Positions 1 through 8,070 of a stretch of 17,040 nt of DNA are shown here, one piece after another. The notes under the pieces are model-generated. The model was not told the DNA's origin. It did no database searches and saw nothing but the letters and a program-made list of their open reading frames with translations. This stretch comes from VGJW01 sp035285595 (GTDB taxonomy: Bacteria > Cyanobacteriota > Sericytochromatia > S15B-MN24 > VGJW01): the NCBI GenBank assembly GCA_035285595.1, contig JAYKGV010000008.1, positions 1-17,040 on the forward strand, given 5' to 3'. A program made the position numbers and the translations under genes. Each line of letters starts with the position of its first letter. Position 1 is the first letter of the stretch.

Positions 1-1640
1 AGCACCTGGCGCAACCGGGAGCATGCGTCGTCGATGTGCAGGCTGCGATCCTCGGTCAACAGCGTCAAGCCGCAGCCTCGCCAGGGATGCCCGCTGACCG
101 AGCCCAGTTCACGGCCGGTTTGTCCCAGGGCTTCCAAGGCCCTCAGGGTCTCGCGCCAGAGGGTGTCGGTCCAGCGGGACGATTCGCCGGTGAGAAGGAC
201 CCGCGGAGCACGACGCACGGGTTCGAGACGATCGATCCACTGTCGCGGGGACAGGCCGTCCTCGGGATCGGGTGTGTGCAAAGCCTCGATGTAGGCAGAA
301 AGCCGAGCACGAACTTCCGCCAGGGCCTCTCCCGAGCGTGCGTCGGCGTCGGGCTGGGCCAGAGAGAGATCGAGAGCTTCCCCGATGCTGGCGAGAACCG
401 CTCGGCGCGTTGCCTTTGCCGCGTGCAGCTCGAGACAGCACTCCCCCAGACCTGCCTCCGTGAGCTTGGCATGGACGACATCGAGAGCTGCTTTTTTCTC
501 GGCCACGAAGAGGACCCGCCCCCCTCTGGCGAGCACCGTGGCGACCAAGTTCGTGATGGTCTGGGACTTGCCCGTTCCGGGTGGTCCCTCCAGCACCAGA
601 TCGTGCCCCCGGTCCACCGCGGCTACGGCCCTTAGTTGACTGCCGTCGGCGTCCACGATCTGAGCCGTGGCTTCGGGAGGGTGATCCTTGTCGAGGTCCA
701 AATCCCGGATGGTGGCGGGGAGGCCGGCGATTTCCTCGACCTTTCGCTCGAACAGCCGCGAGACGAGAGGATGGTCTGCAAGTCCTGGTGCCAGCGTTTC
801 GAGGTCGCGGTACATCACGTACTTGGCGAAGGACAGGGTCGTCAGGATCACGCGCTCGTCGAGGCGTCCGTGCTCGAGAGTTCCGAGGCGCCGCCCGACT
901 TCCGCGAACCAGCCCTCCAACGGATCCAGCTCCTCTCCGGGCAGGTCGTCCCAGTCTTCGGGCAGCTGGGGCAGTTCGAGACGGTGATGTTGGCGCAAGG
1001 CCTCGGCGAGGGTGGGGTTCACGAAGGGGTCTTCCTGGCTGGCGTGCAGCACGTAACCGCCGCCTGCACCCTTGCGCTCGAGCTGCACGGGCAATAGCAG
1101 CAAAGGAGCCAGCAGGGGAGTGCCCGGTTGCCGGGGATCGGTCCATTCCACAAGGGACAGGCAGAGAAACAGGATCCCGAGGCCTTGGTCATCTCTCGCT
1201 CTGGCCGCCGCATCGTCCAGCTTGCGCAGGGTGCTGTCGAGCGCTTGGCGGGTCAAGGGGACGCGCACGTGGAGGGGTGAGGCAGGTCCCGCCGTCTTGT
1301 CGTCGATCCCATGCTCGTGCGGCTGCACGTCGCCGTGACCTGTAGTCGACGCCGTCCGGTCGCCGACTGTGCCTTCCAGGTCGGCACCGAGGGCCGAGGT
1401 CGCCGAAACAGCTTCTCCTTCCGCTGCACGAGCGGGGACGAAGCTCAGCGGTCGTTCCTCGACAAGCAGATGCCTGACGGTCTGAACCGGCCCGAGTCCC
1501 TCGCAGACGGGTGCCGTCGGACCGCCAGCCTTCAGGTTCAGGGCCCGGTTGCGCAATGAAAGGTCGAGGAGCCTGCGCTTCCACGCCTCGATCGAGGCCT
1601 CGGCGCGGGCGATGAGTTCCGAAGGTGGTGAGGCGGACAT
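1..1640 (-). CDS. DUF4011/AAA_11 superfamily 1 helicase-like protein (partial, C-terminus beyond window)
   Basis: The reading frame is open from ATG at 1640 to the left edge, giving 546 residues without a stop. The N-terminus (WKRRLLDLSLRNRALN, about residues 20-35) is the hallmark of DUF4011. Next comes the LLAPLLLLPVQLER block typical of the family, then a Walker A motif GPPGTGKS at residues 352-359. It is followed by VLFVAEKKAALDVVHAKL and a CLELHAAKA segment, as in DNA2/NAM7-type AAA_11 helicases. Family members are usually well over 1,000 residues, with helicase motifs and often a C-terminal Vsr/MTES_1575-type nuclease domain; those parts would lie outside the window. They are cytoplasmic and often linked to DNA repair or phage defence, but the role here is inferred. 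No strong Shine-Dalgarno sequence precedes the ATG. The start is chosen because the DUF4011 motif begins about 20 residues later. No restriction partner is visible in this window. Confidence 0.9.
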   Translation of the reverse strand, partial: MSASPPSELIARAEASIEAWKRRLLDLSLRNRALNLKAGGPTAPVCEGLGPVQTVRHLLVEERPLSFVPARAAEGEAVSATSALGADLEGTVGDRTASTTGHGDVQPHEHGIDDKTAGPASPLHVRVPLTRQALDSTLRKLDDAAARARDDQGLGILFLCLSLVEWTDPRQPGTPLLAPLLLLPVQLERKGAGGGYVLHASQEDPFVNPTLAEALRQHHRLELPQLPEDWDDLPGEELDPLEGWFAEVGRRLGTLEHGRLDERVILTTLSFAKYVMYRDLETLAPGLADHPLVSRLFERKVEEIAGLPATIRDLDLDKDHPPEATAQIVDADGSQLRAVAAVDRGHDLVLEGPPGTGKSQTITNLVATVLARGGRVLFVAEKKAALDVVHAKLTEAGLGECCLELHAAKATRRAVLASIGEALDLSLAQPDADARSGEALAEVRARLSAYIEALHTPDPEDGLSPRQWIDRLEPVRRAPRVLLTGESSRWTDTLWRETLRALEALGQTGRELGSVSGHPWRGCGLTLLTEDRSLHIDDACSRLRQV

Positions 1641-1675
1641 GGTTCTGCCTGATTCCTACCCGCAAAAAAGCGTTC

Positions 1676-1703
1676 GGGGCCGATGGGCATGCCCATCGGC
1701 CCC
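1676..1703 (-). terminator. Rho-independent terminator of the AIM24/beta-barrel operon
   Basis: A perfect 28-bp palindrome (arm GGGGCCGATGGGCA) lies 11 bp past the stop of the beta-barrel-like gene. On the minus strand it is followed, six bases after the stem, by a run of six T (1669-1664). This is the expected layout of an intrinsic terminator for the minus-strand operon. The T-run ends only 23 bp before the helicase ATG at 1640, so the same element sits in the helicase leader. Confidence 0.75.
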
Positions 1704-1714
1704 TTGGCATGTCG

Positions 1715-3175
1715 TCAGAATGTCAGGCCGGCTCCGCCCCGCATGTGCCACTGGGTCTGAGGTCCGGTCCCAAAGACGTAGGTCCGGGCGCCACCCTCGA
1801 CGAAGGTGTCGAGTCCCAACAGCCGCAGCTGGACGCCGACCAGCCCCCGGGCCGATTGCCCGAAGAAGCCTGAAGCGGTCTCGGTCGGGGTTTCGGAGTT
1901 GACTGTGGAGGTATTCGTCGTCACGTTGCTGCCGTCGGCGGAGGTTGTGGAGACAATCCTCTCGCCCGATTCGACCACGCGTCCACGGGTGCTGCCCTGC
2001 CCGCCCAGCGCGGGTGCCCAGCCCACCTGACCATACAACGTCATCGCGGGGTGGATGGCAATGTGGCCCTCCGCACCGATCATCGGGCCCACCATGACCT
2101 CCGTGGCATCCACGGTGACGCTACGGGTGGCGTTCAGGCTGGTCACGACATTGCCTGCGGCCGCGCCGTCGTTGGCGTTCGTGCGTGTCTACGTCTGACG
2201 CATCGCGCCGTGCTTGCCCTCTTTGTCGCTCACGGTCTGCTGCACGAACGAAGCTTGCTGGATAGAGACCGGAAGGCTCAGGCCCCCGAGCAGGCTGAGT
2301 TCCGCCGACCCTTGCCGCAGTACGGCCAGGCTGGTCGCTGCCGTCAGATCGTGAACCTGCACCGAGCGACCGTGGCGATACACCATGCCCCCCTGGCTGC
2401 TGAAGGCGCTCTTGATGCCACCGGCCTCGGAATCGCCTTCACGGAGGATGAAGGAGTTTCCTCCCGGCAGGTTCCCCAGGCCAGAGAAGGTGGTGGTGAA
2501 GACGCCGGAGCTCTGCCCTTCCCCGAAGGGAGCCGGCAGGCCGATGGCCACGGACGCGCCGGCCCCACCGAACCCGGGAACGAGAGAGCTCACGTCCATG
2601 CGGTCCGTTGTCGTATTGACCGTGGTGACGGTGTTCACCGTCCTCGTCGTGTTCGTGTACTTGCCCTTGTCTTGTCCGAACAGACTCAGCGCCGTGAAGG
2701 ACGTGCCGGCACCCAGCACGCTACCGTCCAGCCGTAGCTGCGTGGCCCAGCCGTCGGCCGACTTCCAGCGCAGCCCGAGGCCGTAGCTGGCACCCAGGCC
2801 ACCGACCAGAGAGGTGGTGGTCTGGCTCGGGGTGGCCGTCACGCGGTTTTCGGAGTTGTCGGCGGTCGTCACGGCAGATTGTGTCGTGACGGTCCGTGTC
2901 GTGGCTACGCCCGCCTGACCGTGCAGGCCGCCAAGGCCCAGCGCGAAGTCCACAGACAGTCCCGTACGACCCCGGGCCTCGGCGAGTTGGGCAGGAACGC
3001 CCGGCGAGGCCGCAGGCGCTGCCGGCGGGGCGCTTACCTTGAGCGGAGTGGGTGTTTTTACGGGCGCGGGGACACTTCCGCCTCCGCGTCGGATCTGGGC
3101 CCGAGCCTCCGGCTGGACGATCGCCAGTCCGGCCACGATGCCGAGTCCCAAGGTCAGGATCTGCACGCGTCCCAT
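1715..3175 (-). pseudogene. Beta-barrel-like outer membrane protein, interrupted by an in-frame TAG
   Basis: One continuous frame runs from ATG at 3175 to TGA at 1715, broken only by TAG at 2191-2189. The first piece is 328 residues. The second is 157 residues and continues in exactly the same frame; on its own it could start at GTG 2146. The N-terminus MGRVQILTLGLGIVAGLAIV...ARA is a signal peptide with a likely cut after ARA, followed by a Pro/Ala-rich linker. The rest is rich in Gly, Ser and Thr with alternating hydrophobic strands. It ends in Phe (RGGAGLTF), as beta-barrel proteins usually do. The TAG lies in a polar, loop-like stretch (MRQT-stop-TRTNAND), where one C-to-T change from CAG (Gln) would create it. 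The start overlaps the upstream AIM24 stop (TGATG), so translation is probably coupled. No specific family is recognised. It may be a pseudogene, a readthrough gene, or intact with a sequence error. Confidence 0.7.
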
Positions 3176-3972
3176 CAATCGTCTCCTCCGAGCATGTCTC
3201 CGATCACGCCGAATGCCGAGCTGCCGCCGCCGCCCCCACCGGACCTGATGCCGGCCGCCGAGACCACCGCGTTGGCCATCCGGGCGAAGGGCATCGACTG
3301 GAGCCAGACGCGGCCGGGACCTTGGAGGGTGGATTGGAACATGCCCTCGCCGCTGAAGAACATCGATTTGAGACCGCGTACCAGCTCGATGTCGAAGTCG
3401 ACCGAAGGCTCGTAGGCCACGACGCAGCCGGTATCCACGCGCAGGCGCTCGCCCGCGCGCAACTCACGGCTGATGAGCGAGCCGCCCGCCGAAAGAAACA
3501 CCAGGCCGTCGCCTTCCAGCTTCTGCATGATGAATCCTTCGCCGCCGAAGAACCCCGCGCCCAGTTTGCGTTGCAGATGCAGGCCGATGCTGACCCCCTT
3601 GGCCCCGCAGAGGAAAGCTTCCTTCTGCGCGATGAGCGTGCCGCCCACAGAGTCCAGGGCGACCGGCACGATCTCGCCAGGATGGTGGGCCGAGAAGGCG
3701 ACGCGCCGCTTGCCCTTGCCTTGGTTGTGGAAGACGGTGACGAAGAGCGACTCGCCCGTCAGCAGGCGCTTGCCGGCTCCCAGCAGCGAACCCAGGAAGC
3801 CGCCCGACTTCTGCGAACCATCCCCGAAAAGCGTTTCCATGACGATGCCGTCTTCGGCCCACAGCATGGCACCGGCCTCTGATACGGCGGCCTCGCCGGG
3901 GTCCAGCTCCACCTCCACGTAGTGGACTGTATCTCCCTTGATTTCGTAGTCGACTTCATGCATCTGCGGCAT
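3175..3972 (-). CDS. AIM24 / TIGR00266 family protein
   Basis: The 265-residue product matches the AIM24 (formerly DUF124) family. These are cytoplasmic double-stranded beta-helix proteins whose bacterial members have no firmly assigned reaction. Family signs are YEIKGDTVHYVEVELDPGEAAVSEAGAM near the N-terminus, a central LGAGFFGGEGFIMQKLEGDG segment, and LRVDTGCVVAYEPSVDFDIELV with GLKSMFFSGEGMF downstream. The C-terminus ends in a Gly-rich stretch (GGGGGGSS), a usual tail for these proteins. A strong GGAGGG lies about 8 nt upstream of ATG 3972; a second in-frame ATG at 3963 is possible. The stop overlaps the start of the beta-barrel-like gene by one base (TGATG). The divergent neighbour starts 65 bp away at 4038. 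Confidence 0.9.
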   Translation of the reverse strand: MPQMHEVDYEIKGDTVHYVEVELDPGEAAVSEAGAMLWAEDGIVMETLFGDGSQKSGGFLGSLLGAGKRLLTGESLFVTVFHNQGKGKRRVAFSAHHPGEIVPVALDSVGGTLIAQKEAFLCGAKGVSIGLHLQRKLGAGFFGGEGFIMQKLEGDGLVFLSAGGSLISRELRAGERLRVDTGCVVAYEPSVDFDIELVRGLKSMFFSGEGMFQSTLQGPGRVWLQSMPFARMANAVVSAAGIRSGGGGGGSSAFGVIGDMLGGDD

Positions 3973-4037
3973 CGGGTGCCCTCCTTCGGGATCGTGCTAG
4001 GGTTCATTGTGCCTGATTCGGGCTAGGAGGAGGAAAC

Positions 4038-4670
4038 GTGAAGGTCTGCGTGTTCGGGGCAACGGGGCCGACCGGGCGACATCTCGTGCGTCTGGCTCTT
4101 GATGCCGGTCATGAGGTGGTGGCGGCTTGCCGAAGGCCGGAGGCCCTGGAGCTGGTCCACGAACGCCTCGAGAAGCGTCAGGCAGATGTTTTCGATCCCG
4201 AGTCGGTCCGTGTCGCCGTTGGCGGGTGCACCGCGGTGGTTTCGGCCTTGGGCATGCGACCGGGCGAACGCGATCGGCGGGTTTATTCCGAGGGCATGGG
4301 GCACATCGTGGCGGCCATGCACGAGCAGGGCCTCCGGCGTTTGATCGCGGTGACGGCTTCGGGCCTTCGGGAGACTCCGGAGTACGCGCTGCCGTGGATC
4401 TTCCGTGCGGTGATCGTGCCCTTGTTCCTGAAGCCCGTCTTTGCTGACATGCGACGGATGGAAAGCGTCATCGAGGCAACGGACCTGGAGTGGACCCTGG
4501 TACGGCCGCCGGGTTTGGTAGAGGGGAAGGCTCAGGGCACCTGGCAGGCTCGAGCCGGCATGGGGGTGCCGGGGTCCGCACGCATCGACCGGGCGGATCT
4601 CGCCGCCTTCATGGTGCGGGAGTTGGCCGAGGGAGCATGGATCCGACAGGGCGTGGCCGTGGCATGGTGA
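4038..4670 (+). CDS. NAD(P)H-binding, NmrA-like/atypical SDR family protein
   Basis: The 210-residue protein has a Rossmann N-terminus with the dinucleotide motif GATGPTG at residues 7-13. The following segments (VVAACRRPEAL, QADVFDP, TAVVSALGM, LIAVTASGL, WTLVRPPGLVEG) match the NAD(P)H-binding family PF13460, used by nucleotide-sugar-epimerase-like and flavin-reductase-like proteins. There is no clear YxxxK catalytic pair, so it is an atypical SDR: a reductase or redox sensor of unknown substrate. The start is GTG, supported by a strong GGAGGAGG five to six bases upstream. The DNA methyltransferase follows 37 bp later on the same strand. No functional link between the two is evident. Confidence 0.87.
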   Translation: MKVCVFGATGPTGRHLVRLALDAGHEVVAACRRPEALELVHERLEKRQADVFDPESVRVAVGGCTAVVSALGMRPGERDRRVYSEGMGHIVAAMHEQGLRRLIAVTASGLRETPEYALPWIFRAVIVPLFLKPVFADMRRMESVIEATDLEWTLVRPPGLVEGKAQGTWQARAGMGVPGSARIDRADLAAFMVRELAEGAWIRQGVAVAW

Positions 4671-4707
4671 GGCCACCTTCCAGGAGCGGTCGTGTGGCAG
4701 GCGCGGC

Positions 4708-5754
4708 GTGATCAAGTATCTGGGCTCCAAGCGTGCGCTGTTGCCGGCAGTGCTCGATGCACTGGTCGGGGATCGGGAGCACCCTTGCACGGTGCTGGAT
4801 CTGTTCGCGGGCACCTCGCGGGTAGGGCACGCGCTCAAGCGTCTCGGGCATCGGGTGGTGGCCAATGACCACAACGCCTACGCCGAGGTGGTCGCCCGGT
4901 GCTATGTGGCCGCAGATGCCGAAGACCACGCCGAAGCCCTGCCCCGCTTGCTGCAGGAGCTCGAGGCCTTGCCGGGCGAACCTGGTTACTTTACCGAGAC
5001 CTTCTGCGAGCGTGCGCGCTTCTTCCACCCGCGCAATGGAGCCCGCATCGACGCCATCAGGGCCAGAATCAGCGAATGGGCATTGCCGCCGGAGCGGGAG
5101 GCCATCTTGCTGGTGGCCTTGATGGAAGCCGCCGACCGCGTGGATTCGACGACCGGCCTGCAGATGGCCTACTTGAAGCACTGGGCGCCTCGTGCCCTCG
5201 GGGACATGCGGTTGCGCCTGCCGGACGTGCTGCCTCGGGCGGCGGGCGGCAAGGGCGTGGCTCTGAGGCTTGAAGCCGAGGTCGCGGCTGCTATCGGGGA
5301 GGTCGACGTGGCCTACCTCGATCCGCCCTACAACCAGCATGCTTATCACGCGTATTACCACGTCTGGGAGACGCTGGTGCGTGACGATCGCCCCGAAGTC
5401 TACGGTGTGGCGTGCAAGCGGGTGGATACTCGAGAACGGCATAGCCTGTTCAACTCGCGGCGTGGCCATCGCGAGGCCCTCGCCTCGGTGCTGCGGGCTT
5501 TGCGGGTACGGGACCGCGTGGTGGTTTCCTTCAACGACGAGGGGTACATGCCGTTGGCTGACCTGGAAGCCATGCTGGGCGGGCTCTGGGAAGGGACAGC
5601 CCGGGTGCAGGTCCGTACGGTGGAGCACACCCGCTACATCGGGGCGCGCATCGGCATACACGATCCCCGAGGCAGGAAGGTTGGGCAGGTCGGTCGCCTG
5701 CGCAACCGGGAGCATCTGGTGATTGCCGATCGGCCGCGAGGCCTCAGGGGCTGA
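4708..5754 (+). CDS. D12-class N6-adenine DNA methyltransferase
   Basis: The 348-residue protein transfers methyl from S-adenosylmethionine to adenine N6 in DNA. KYLGSKRALL (residues 3-12) is the motif X cofactor region. DLFAGTSRVG (31-40) is motif I, and DPPY (205-208) is the catalytic motif IV. NQHAYHAYYHVWETLVRDDRPEVYG and VVVSFNDEGY follow, as in Dam/D12 enzymes (PF02086). The motif order X-I-target region-IV is that of the alpha group. The start is GTG at 4708, the only one that leaves KYLGSK close to the N-terminus; the ribosome binding site is weak. The 3' end overlaps the convergent M20 peptidase gene by 11 bp. No restriction endonuclease gene lies next to it, so it looks like an orphan enzyme, perhaps regulatory. 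Target site unknown. Confidence 0.93.
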   Translation: MIKYLGSKRALLPAVLDALVGDREHPCTVLDLFAGTSRVGHALKRLGHRVVANDHNAYAEVVARCYVAADAEDHAEALPRLLQELEALPGEPGYFTETFCERARFFHPRNGARIDAIRARISEWALPPEREAILLVALMEAADRVDSTTGLQMAYLKHWAPRALGDMRLRLPDVLPRAAGGKGVALRLEAEVAAAIGEVDVAYLDPPYNQHAYHAYYHVWETLVRDDRPEVYGVACKRVDTRERHSLFNSRRGHREALASVLRALRVRDRVVVSFNDEGYMPLADLEAMLGGLWEGTARVQVRTVEHTRYIGARIGIHDPRGRKVGQVGRLRNREHLVIADRPRGLRG

Positions 5755-7156
5755 CGCCGCTGGCTCGGGCGACGGCTTCCGCGACGATACGCGTACCCGT
5801 CGCCAGCTGGTCGAGGCCGATCCACTCGTTGTCTCCATGGATGGTTTCGAGCTGGTCCTGATCGGCGACGACAGGAATCAGGCCGATGCAGGATATCCCG
5901 TGCTTCCGCAGGCTGGCCGAGTCCGTGGTACCGGCGGGTGTCAGCATAGCGGTGGTCCGGGCGTCTGGGACATGCCGGCGCAGGGTGGTCACGAGAGCCT
6001 CCCACAAGGGGCCTGAGGCAGGGCTTCGCGTCCCTGGACGATCCTGCAGCACGGTGAGCTCGAGGGTCTCGTCTCCCAGCGCCCCCTTGAGCCAGGCAAG
6101 GGCCCCGGCGCCCTCTTGACCGGGCATCGTACGCATGTCGATCTCGGCTGCGGCCGCGCCGGGAATGACGTTGACCTTCTCCCCCGCGACCAGCACCGTC
6201 GGATTGACGGTCGGTCCCAAGGCCGCGGCGAGGGCCGGTTCCCGTGCGATCACGAGAGGACCCAGCAGGCGGGTCATGCCCGGCCAGCGCAGGATCTGCA
6301 AGACCCAGGACGAGGGCCAAGGGAGGGTGGGAGCCAAGGCCCCCAACAAGGCGTCGGCTTCGGGCACGAGGGCAAGTGGCCTCGGCGTGCGTTCCAGACG
6401 ATCCAGAGCCCGCAGCAGCCGGCGGGTCGCGCTGTCCGGACGGTCGACGGAGCCGTGACCTGCGCGACCGCGGGCCGTGACACGGACCCAGAACGTTCCG
6501 CGCTCGGCCACCGACAGGCCCACCAGGGGCTTGCCGTCCCGGGCCACGAGCCCGAAGCCACCCTCGTTCAGGCATTCCGAAGCCGTCAGGAGTCCAGGAT
6601 GGCGGGCCAGCAAGCTCTCGACGCCGTGCGTGCCTCCAGCTTCCTCATCGGCGACTGCAGCCAGGATGAGGTCGCGGTCGGGCTTTCGGCCCTCTCGGCG
6701 CAACCGTGCCACGGCCAGGAACTCCATGACGGTCATGCCCTTCATGTCGAGCGCTCCCCGCCCCCAAAGCCGGCCGTTGCTGACCACCCCCCCGAAAGGA
6801 GGGTGCTGCCAGCGCTCGGGCCGTGCGGGCACCACGTCCAGATGACTCAGCAGCAGCAAGGGAGGTTGGCGACCTGTGCCAGGCAATCGGGCGACGACGC
6901 TTGCCCGCCCCGGCGTGTCCTCCACGAGCGTCGTCTCCAGCCCCTCCTTGCGACACCAGCCGGCTACCAGACGGGCGGCCTCCGCTTCCCGCCCCGGCGG
7001 ATTCGACGTGTCCATCCGCAGCAGGTCCGCAAGCAGGCGGGTGGCCTCGGGATCGCGGTCTGCCGAGCCTTGTGCATCAGGAGCGGCCATCGAGGGCGCC
7101 GCCCTCACGCCGGCGAGGACGAGCGCCGCGGTCAGGAAGCGGGCTGCAGCGTCCAT
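5744..7156 (-). CDS. M20 family metallopeptidase (ArgE/DapE/CPG2-like), secreted
   Basis: The 470-residue product is a two-zinc M20 peptidase or carboxypeptidase. Visible motifs are SHLDVVP (His105, Asp107), GRGALDMKG (Asp137 bridging both metals), DEEAGG (Glu171 general base, Glu172 ligand), ECLNEGG (about 194-200), RAGHGS (His234, dimerisation domain) and TIHGDNEW (His440, last ligand). All catalytic positions are present. The first 25 or so residues (MDAAARFLTAALVLAGVRAAPSMA) form a signal peptide, so it probably acts in the periplasm or outside. The ATG at 7156 is chosen because it begins this signal peptide; the frame stays open far upstream but only as a shadow of the upstream gene. It overlaps the end of the MBL-fold gene by 25 bp. 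Substrate is not predictable; peptides or N-acyl amino acids are typical. Confidence 0.92.
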   Translation of the reverse strand: MDAAARFLTAALVLAGVRAAPSMAAPDAQGSADRDPEATRLLADLLRMDTSNPPGREAEAARLVAGWCRKEGLETTLVEDTPGRASVVARLPGTGRQPPLLLLSHLDVVPARPERWQHPPFGGVVSNGRLWGRGALDMKGMTVMEFLAVARLRREGRKPDRDLILAAVADEEAGGTHGVESLLARHPGLLTASECLNEGGFGLVARDGKPLVGLSVAERGTFWVRVTARGRAGHGSVDRPDSATRRLLRALDRLERTPRPLALVPEADALLGALAPTLPWPSSWVLQILRWPGMTRLLGPLVIAREPALAAALGPTVNPTVLVAGEKVNVIPGAAAAEIDMRTMPGQEGAGALAWLKGALGDETLELTVLQDRPGTRSPASGPLWEALVTTLRRHVPDARTTAMLTPAGTTDSASLRKHGISCIGLIPVVADQDQLETIHGDNEWIGLDQLATGTRIVAEAVARASGVSP

Positions 7157-8070
7157 GATTGCAGGTATCGATTGGCGGTCGCGAAGGCCGTGACGGGAAG
7201 CGCCCTTGGCCACAGGCGCGAGGCGAGGGGAAGCCGTGCGGCGGCCAGGGGACGATATCCCCGTGCCAGAGGGCGGAAGAAGTCGTCGTGGTGCATCGGA
7301 ATAAGTACCCTGGGGGACAGGATGGTCCGGATGCGTTCCAGCAGGCCGGGTGCGGCCGTCCAGCCCGCCATGCAGAAAAGCAGCACGTCCGTCGGGGCCC
7401 ATTCTCCCGCTTGCCCGACGACTTCGGCGCTGCCGCCGTGGTGGATCGTACGGCCTCGCCAACGGATGCGGAGGCCATGGACTTCGTCGTTGCGCCAATC
7501 ACGCAGACGTAGGGGGGGGCGGGGATCCGGGGCGACGGACCCGCCGACGAACCGCTGGGTCGTCAGCGGAGCGTGGGCGGAAGGGACCCAGGTGATCTCG
7601 AGGTCGCCGATCGTGCGGCGCAAGCCGCCGTGGACAGGCTCTGCGAGGTTTTGAGGCAGGCCCTGGACACGTGCCAGGCGAAGGGCGCCCGGCGAGGCCA
7701 GCAGGGGAGTCCGCAGCCGACGGGCAAGGGGAGCCGCGTCGAGGGCGTGATCGTGATGGGCATGACCCACGAGCAGGGCATCCGGGCGGGGGAGGACGTT
7801 GGCCCAGAGGGCCAGGACACGTTCGTCGGGAACGAGCGGGGCCGAGAGGGTGGTCCAGAGGCCAGGTCGACTCAGAAAAGGATCGATGAGGAGCGTCGTC
7901 GAGGCCGATTCGACGAGGAAGCAGGCCGTCCCCAGCCACGTCAGGCGCAGGCTGTCCGTGGCTGGCCTGGGCCAAGCTGCGAGCGGACTTGCAGGGTCCG
8001 CCCAGAAGTCCTCGGACCGGATCCAGCCGGGCAGGGGGACGGCTCCGGCGTCAGATGTCCAAGGAGACAT
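7132..8070 (-). CDS. Metallo-beta-lactamase-fold hydrolase
   Basis: The 312-residue protein belongs to the MBL-fold hydrolases of the UlaG/NAPE-PLD-like type. Residues 41-66 (LRLTWLGTACFLVES...LLIDPFLS) are the usual N-terminal strands. GHAHHDHALD carries the zinc signature HxHxDH (His103, His105, Asp107, His108). PSAHAP supplies a further likely ligand, and IPMHHDDFF lies near the C-terminus. The substrate is unknown; relatives include N-acyl phospholipid phosphodiesterases and L-ascorbate-6-phosphate lactonase. No clear signal peptide is seen. An in-frame ATG at 8124 would add 18 residues but overlap the upstream lipoprotein gene by 74 bp, so 8070 (20-bp overlap) is preferred. It is the middle gene of a tightly overlapping three-gene cluster. 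Confidence 0.85.
   Translation of the reverse strand: MSPWTSDAGAVPLPGWIRSEDFWADPASPLAAWPRPATDSLRLTWLGTACFLVESASTTLLIDPFLSRPGLWTTLSAPLVPDERVLALWANVLPRPDALLVGHAHHDHALDAAPLARRLRTPLLASPGALRLARVQGLPQNLAEPVHGGLRRTIGDLEITWVPSAHAPLTTQRFVGGSVAPDPRPPLRLRDWRNDEVHGLRIRWRGRTIHHGGSAEVVGQAGEWAPTDVLLFCMAGWTAAPGLLERIRTILSPRVLIPMHHDDFFRPLARGYRPLAAARLPLASRLWPRALPVTAFATANRYLQSWTLQPAS

Noticed and set aside
109..1146. Minus-strand frame of 345 codons
   Set aside because: Arg/Gly/Pro/Ser-rich shadow; the true frame on the same strand carries DUF4011 and Walker A motifs.
3052..3882. Plus-strand frame of 276 codons
   Set aside because: Antisense shadow of the AIM24 and beta-barrel-like genes with no domain features.
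1..5754. Restriction-modification or defence island formed by the helicase and the methyltransferase
   Set aside because: They are 3 kb apart on opposite strands with unrelated genes between and no nuclease visible, so no system is claimed.
7157..7498. 114-residue N-terminal extension of the M20 peptidase
   Set aside because: Arg/Pro-rich shadow of the MBL-fold gene; the signal peptide starts at ATG 7156.
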